NCBI GenBank assembly: GCA_018056145.1
Contig: JAGPGE010000153.1
Span: 1-9,943 of the forward strand
Length of the DNA: 9,943 bases
Direction: 5' to 3'
Origin: Armatimonadota bacterium
GTDB taxonomy: Bacteria; Armatimonadota; Zipacnadia; Zipacnadales; JABUFB01
Shown here: positions 7,300 to 9,943 of the stretch, in pieces
How the letters are laid out: each line of letters starts with the position of its first letter
How positions within the stretch are numbered: position 1 is the stretch's first letter
The notes under the pieces: generated by a model
The model's input: only the letters and a program-made list of their open reading frames with translations
Database searches by the model: none
What the model was told of the DNA's origin: nothing
Translations under genes and position numbers: made by a program

Positions 7300-7530
7300 T
7301 CAATGCTCCCGGACCGAGATCTGCTCATGGAGCGGCGGCCCGACGTAAGGCGCGCCAACCGTCCGGAAGTCCACCTCCGGCGCCTGCGGGAGGCCTTCGT
7401 AGTCATTCGCCGCCAATCCGAAATGCTCAATGAGGCGGCCAGTGATGCCCGGATCACCAAGATAGCCGACAGGTACCTGGTCGGGCTCGATGTGCGCGAA
7501 GGCGGCCAGAACGCGTTCGCGTGAAGTCAT
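7300..7530 (-). pseudogene. N-terminal remnant of a uroporphyrinogen-decarboxylase-like protein
   Basis: Only 76 residues remain of a family normally about 340-400 long. The start MTSRERVLAAFAHIEPDQVP is the family's hallmark N-terminus (R-E-R-V-x-A and E-P-D-x-V-P). It is followed by DPGITGRLIEHFGL (26-39) and VDFRTVGAPYVGPPLHEQ (53-70). The frame then ends in ISVREH and a TGA at 7300-7302, so most of the barrel is gone. The start at 7530 has GCGAGG about 8 nt upstream, so the 5' end looks intact while the 3' part was lost. Homologues of this subgroup in saccharolytic bacteria are thought to act in corrinoid- or methyl-transfer or other non-haem roles, not haem synthesis, but the fragment cannot be functional as such. 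Its last codons lie 18 nt from the stop of the 861-residue hydrolase gene, which marks a likely recombination junction. Confidence 0.7.
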
Positions 7531-7641
7531 GGGTGGCCTCGCCGCATAGGTGTGGGAAGCAATGGGCGCGCGGGCGTACCTGTTCGCCGTTGATCGCTCT
7601 CGCCCTGCACGCGCATTGGTCGAAGTCCCGCCCTTCACCCC

Positions 7642-7670
7642 TTGCGGCTGTCACAGGCAGAGTGTATCAT
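7642..7670 (+). promoter_or_regulatory. Candidate sigma-70 promoter for the cstA-like gene
   Basis: TTGCGG (7642-7647) and TATCAT (7665-7670) are separated by 17 nt. The -10 matches consensus at five of six positions and the -35 at three. It would give a leader of roughly 38 nt before the ATG at 7715. The rest of 7531-7714 shows no gene or strong hairpin. Confidence 0.45.
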
Positions 7671-7714
7671 CGACCCCGGCCAACTCTTCTCTATCGCTGT
7701 GTGGACGGTCCCCC

Positions 7715-9553
7715 ATGCCATCAGTATACCTGCTCCTGCTTGGGCTGTGTGGCTTTGGCCTGGCCTACCGCTTCTACGGCGCGTTCCTGGCGGCGAAGGT
7801 CACGGCTCTTGATGCATCCCGCGAGACCCCCGCATTCACCCACCGCGACGGCAAGGACTATCACCCGACCAACCGCTGGGTGTTGTTCGGCCACCATTTC
7901 GCGGCCATCGCCGGTGCGGGCCCCCTTGTGGGACCGGTGCTGGCAGCCCAGTATGGCTACCTGCCGGGCGCCATCTGGATTCTCATCGGCGCCATCTTCG
8001 CCGGCGCTGTGCATGACTACATCATCCTGTTCGCATCGGTGCGCAATCGCGGCGAATCGATCTCGCGCATCGCCGAGCGTTACCTGGGCAAGACCGCGGG
8101 ATGGTGCGCGGCTTTCGCTACCCTCTTTATCATCATCGTGGCCCTGGCGGGACTGGCGATGGTGGTGGTGAATGCCCTGGGTGAGAGCCCCTGGGGCGTG
8201 TTCACGATTGCCTGCAGCATTCCCATCGCGCTGCTCATGGGCCAATGGCTCTACAGGATCCGTCCCGGCCGGGTGGCCGAGGCATCGGTCATCGGTGTGC
8301 TGCTGCTGCTCCTGGCGGTTGTTACCGGGGACCCGATCTCCCGGAGTTCCATCGCCTCGTGGTTCACACTGAGTAAATCGCAACTGGAGATCGCGCTGCC
8401 GGTATACGGCTTCATCGCCGCGGTGCTTCCGGTGTGGATGCTCCTGTGCCCTCGCGACTATCTCTCGACCTACATGAAGCTCGGGACCGTGGGCCTGCTG
8501 GCAATCGGGATCTTCGTGGTCAACCCGCACCTGGCAATCCCACCGACCACTGAGTACCTGTCCGGCGGCGGACCGGTGGTTCCCGGCCCCGTATGGCCCT
8601 ATGTGTGCCTGACCATCGCCTGCGGCGCGATCTCCGGCTTCCACGCACTCATCGGTTCCGGCACTACCCCGAAGATGATCAGCAACGAGCGGGACATCCT
8701 GCCCATCGGGTATGGCGCCATGCTGGTGGAGGGCTTCGTGGGACTGATGGCTCTCGTGGCCGCCTGCACACTGCTGCCCGAGCACTACTTCACCATCAAC
8801 GCCGACCCCGCGAAATACCAGGCGTCCGCACAGGCCCTGGAGCAGGTCGGCCTCATCGCGCGGGAAGTCGGCGAGAAGACGCTGGTGGGCCGCACTGGCG
8901 GCTCTGTGACCCTGGCGGTGGGCATGGCCCAGATCTTCCGCGACCTGCCCGGGATGAGCGCGATGATGTCCTACTGGTACCATTTCGCGATCATGTTCGA
9001 AGCCCTCTTCATCCTCACCACCATCGACACCGGCACCCGCGTGGCCCGGTTTATCCTGCAGGAAATCGCCGGGCGTGCATACGCCCCACTGAAGAGCGGC
9101 ACGTGGCTACCGGGTGTGATTGCCACCAGTTTCCTCGTGAGCTTCGGCTGGTTCATCCTGGTCCATGGGGGAACGGTGGCAACCATCTGGCCGATGTTCG
9201 GCATCGCCAACCAGTTGCTGGCGGTGGTGGCCCTCGCCGTTGGGACGTCGTACATCCTGCGCCATGCCGCGAAGAAGACCTATGCGCTGGCGACCTTCCT
9301 CCCCTTCACCTTCCTGGCTGTCACCGTGTTCGCGTCAGGCATCCAGTTCAGCCAGAAAATGCTTCTCGGCCCGCAGCCCGATTATCTCAAGGGCCTGCTC
9401 GCAGTAATGATGATGGTGCTCGCTGCGGTGATCTGCTGGGAATGTGCGCGCAACTGGCGTCAACTCCTGTGCGGAACCTGCGCGCCACTGCCGGAGATCG
9501 AGTCCGATGAGGACCTCCTGCGTCTGGCGGAAGGCACTGAGGTCGCGGACTAG
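7715..9553 (+). CDS. cstA: CstA-family transporter (carbon starvation protein A / peptide or pyruvate carrier)
   Basis: 612 residues with about fifteen hydrophobic segments, an inner-membrane carrier of the CstA/BtsT family. Characterised members import peptides or pyruvate, often during carbon limitation. Family signatures appear in order: RFYG (19-22), NRWVLFGHHFAAIAGAGPLV (53-72), HDYIILFASVRNRGES (100-115), CPRDYLSTYMK (245-255), GAISGFHALIGSGTTPKMI (304-322), ILTTIDTGTRVARFILQE (433-450) and IWPMFGIANQLLA (491-503). It is shorter than the roughly 700 residues of E. coli CstA. The C-terminal tail (580-612) is short and acidic. The ATG at 7715 starts directly with a membrane segment. The frame opens earlier at 7550, but that part looks unrelated. 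Only a weak GGACGG precedes the start. No small YbdD-like partner follows. Family call is firm; whether it carries peptides, pyruvate or another acid cannot be told. Confidence 0.92.
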   Translation: MPSVYLLLLGLCGFGLAYRFYGAFLAAKVTALDASRETPAFTHRDGKDYHPTNRWVLFGHHFAAIAGAGPLVGPVLAAQYGYLPGAIWILIGAIFAGAVHDYIILFASVRNRGESISRIAERYLGKTAGWCAAFATLFIIIVALAGLAMVVVNALGESPWGVFTIACSIPIALLMGQWLYRIRPGRVAEASVIGVLLLLLAVVTGDPISRSSIASWFTLSKSQLEIALPVYGFIAAVLPVWMLLCPRDYLSTYMKLGTVGLLAIGIFVVNPHLAIPPTTEYLSGGGPVVPGPVWPYVCLTIACGAISGFHALIGSGTTPKMISNERDILPIGYGAMLVEGFVGLMALVAACTLLPEHYFTINADPAKYQASAQALEQVGLIAREVGEKTLVGRTGGSVTLAVGMAQIFRDLPGMSAMMSYWYHFAIMFEALFILTTIDTGTRVARFILQEIAGRAYAPLKSGTWLPGVIATSFLVSFGWFILVHGGTVATIWPMFGIANQLLAVVALAVGTSYILRHAAKKTYALATFLPFTFLAVTVFASGIQFSQKMLLGPQPDYLKGLLAVMMMVLAAVICWECARNWRQLLCGTCAPLPEIESDEDLLRLAEGTEVAD

Positions 9554-9677
9554 GTGCTCTTGATGGGTTCGGGAATCCCGCGGGTCATGGTGGACGTCCT
9601 CCTGAACATGCTCCAGGGGATCTGAAGCCCGACCGCTGCGCCTATTCTGCCCGACATCAGTGGAAAGGCCGATCCGC
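9554..9677. other. Short gap between the cstA-like gene and the SGNH hydrolase gene
   Basis: 124 nt with no convincing gene and no terminator with a T-run. The only hairpin is small (CGGG/CCCG around 9571-9581). The lack of a clear stop signal leaves co-transcription of both genes possible. Confidence 0.35.
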
Positions 9678-9943
9678 ATGAAACACTTTGCAGGCTGGGC
9701 CATCCTGCTCCCGCTGCTGCTGATCGGAGGCGCAACCATGGCACAGGACGAGTTCGAAGCGCCGCCGTTGCCGGAGAACCTGCACCAACTCGGCAGGAAC
9801 ATTCAGCGGACCATGACGCTCCTGGCCACCAGCACTCCGGAGCATCGCAACCGCGTGCGCATCCTCTTCTACGGGCAGTCCGTCACCGCCGGAGCGTGGT
9901 CGTACGCGCTGGCTGATGACCTGCGCAGGCAGTACCCCAATGC
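9678..9943 (+). CDS. Secreted SGNH/GDSL-type hydrolase, partial (C-terminus beyond window)
   Basis: The first 88 residues are visible and the frame runs off the window. MKHFAGWAILLPLLLIGGA followed by TMA (20-22) and QD is a good signal peptide cut near residue 22, so the enzyme is exported. Residues 60-70 (VRILFYGQSVT) fit block I of SGNH hydrolases, with S68 as the likely nucleophile and Gln in place of the Asp of GDS. The stretch after it (YALADDLRRQYPN) fits the following helix. I know this FYGQS form from secreted members next to sugar-degrading genes in saccharolytic bacteria. An acetyl- or acyl-esterase acting on a glycan is a reasonable inference. GGAAAGG at 9662-9668 lies 9 nt before the ATG. 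It is 124 nt after and on the same strand as the cstA-like gene. The Asp and His of block V are outside the window. Confidence 0.75.
   Translation, partial: MKHFAGWAILLPLLLIGGATMAQDEFEAPPLPENLHQLGRNIQRTMTLLATSTPEHRNRVRILFYGQSVTAGAWSYALADDLRRQYPN

Noticed and set aside
7550..7714. Upstream extension of the cstA-like frame
   Set aside because: It contains the likely promoter and has no CstA resemblance. The family N-terminus begins at 7715.
7721..8983. Minus-strand open frame of 420 codons
   Set aside because: It is antisense to the CstA membrane segments. It is a His/Gln/Gly/Ala-rich sequence with no family features and is explained by codon bias.
9554..9622. In-frame extension of 22 codons after the cstA-like stop codon, and its minus-strand counterpart
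   Set aside because: It is short, with no ribosome site or family match. Stop readthrough has no support in the sequence.

Overview
The window is GC-rich bacterial DNA with tightly packed genes, Shine-Dalgarno starts and no RNA genes, phage genes or transposases. The gene mix is a Gfo/Idh/MocA oxidoreductase, secreted TIM-barrel hydrolases, a zinc-less medium-chain dehydrogenase, a uroporphyrinogen-decarboxylase-like protein, a secreted SGNH hydrolase and CstA. This mix is typical of saccharolytic Armatimonadota, Planctomycetota and related lineages. I infer that kind of organism, probably a metagenome-derived genome, but no single gene fixes the phylum.

Layout from left to right: (1) 1-924, minus: a medium-chain dehydrogenase cut by the window edge. 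(2) 962-1387, minus: the C-terminal 141 residues of a family-10-like glycosidase that has lost its N-terminus. (3) 1388-1737: a non-coding stretch that holds a possible plus-strand gene tail ending at 1602. (4) 1738-2826, plus: a Gfo/Idh/MocA oxidoreductase without the usual EKP motif. (5) 2827-3029: a convergent gap with several hairpins. (6) 3030-4559, minus: a secreted TIM-barrel glycosidase-like protein with a C-terminal beta domain. (7) 4560-4695: a divergent promoter region with an inverted repeat pair. (8) 4696-7281, plus: a secreted 861-residue putative glycoside hydrolase of a family I cannot name. (9) 7300-7530, minus: the first 76 residues of a uroporphyrinogen-decarboxylase-like protein, then a stop. 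(10) 7715-9553, plus: a CstA-family transporter with a plausible sigma-70 promoter. (11) 9678 to the edge, plus: the start of a secreted SGNH/GDSL hydrolase.

Together the intact genes look like a small carbohydrate-use locus. Two exported hydrolases would cut a glycan or glycoside, an SGNH hydrolase could remove acyl groups, and the Gfo/Idh/MocA and medium-chain dehydrogenases could oxidise or reduce released sugars. A CstA-type carrier could take up small organic acids or peptides. No substrate can be named from sequence.

The most notable structural point is that the three-gene block 1738-7281 lies between two broken genes. Both broken genes are on the minus strand: one has lost its front end and the other its back end. 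This is what would be expected if the block had replaced the middle of an older minus-strand operon (URO-D-like gene, glycosidase-like gene, dehydrogenase).
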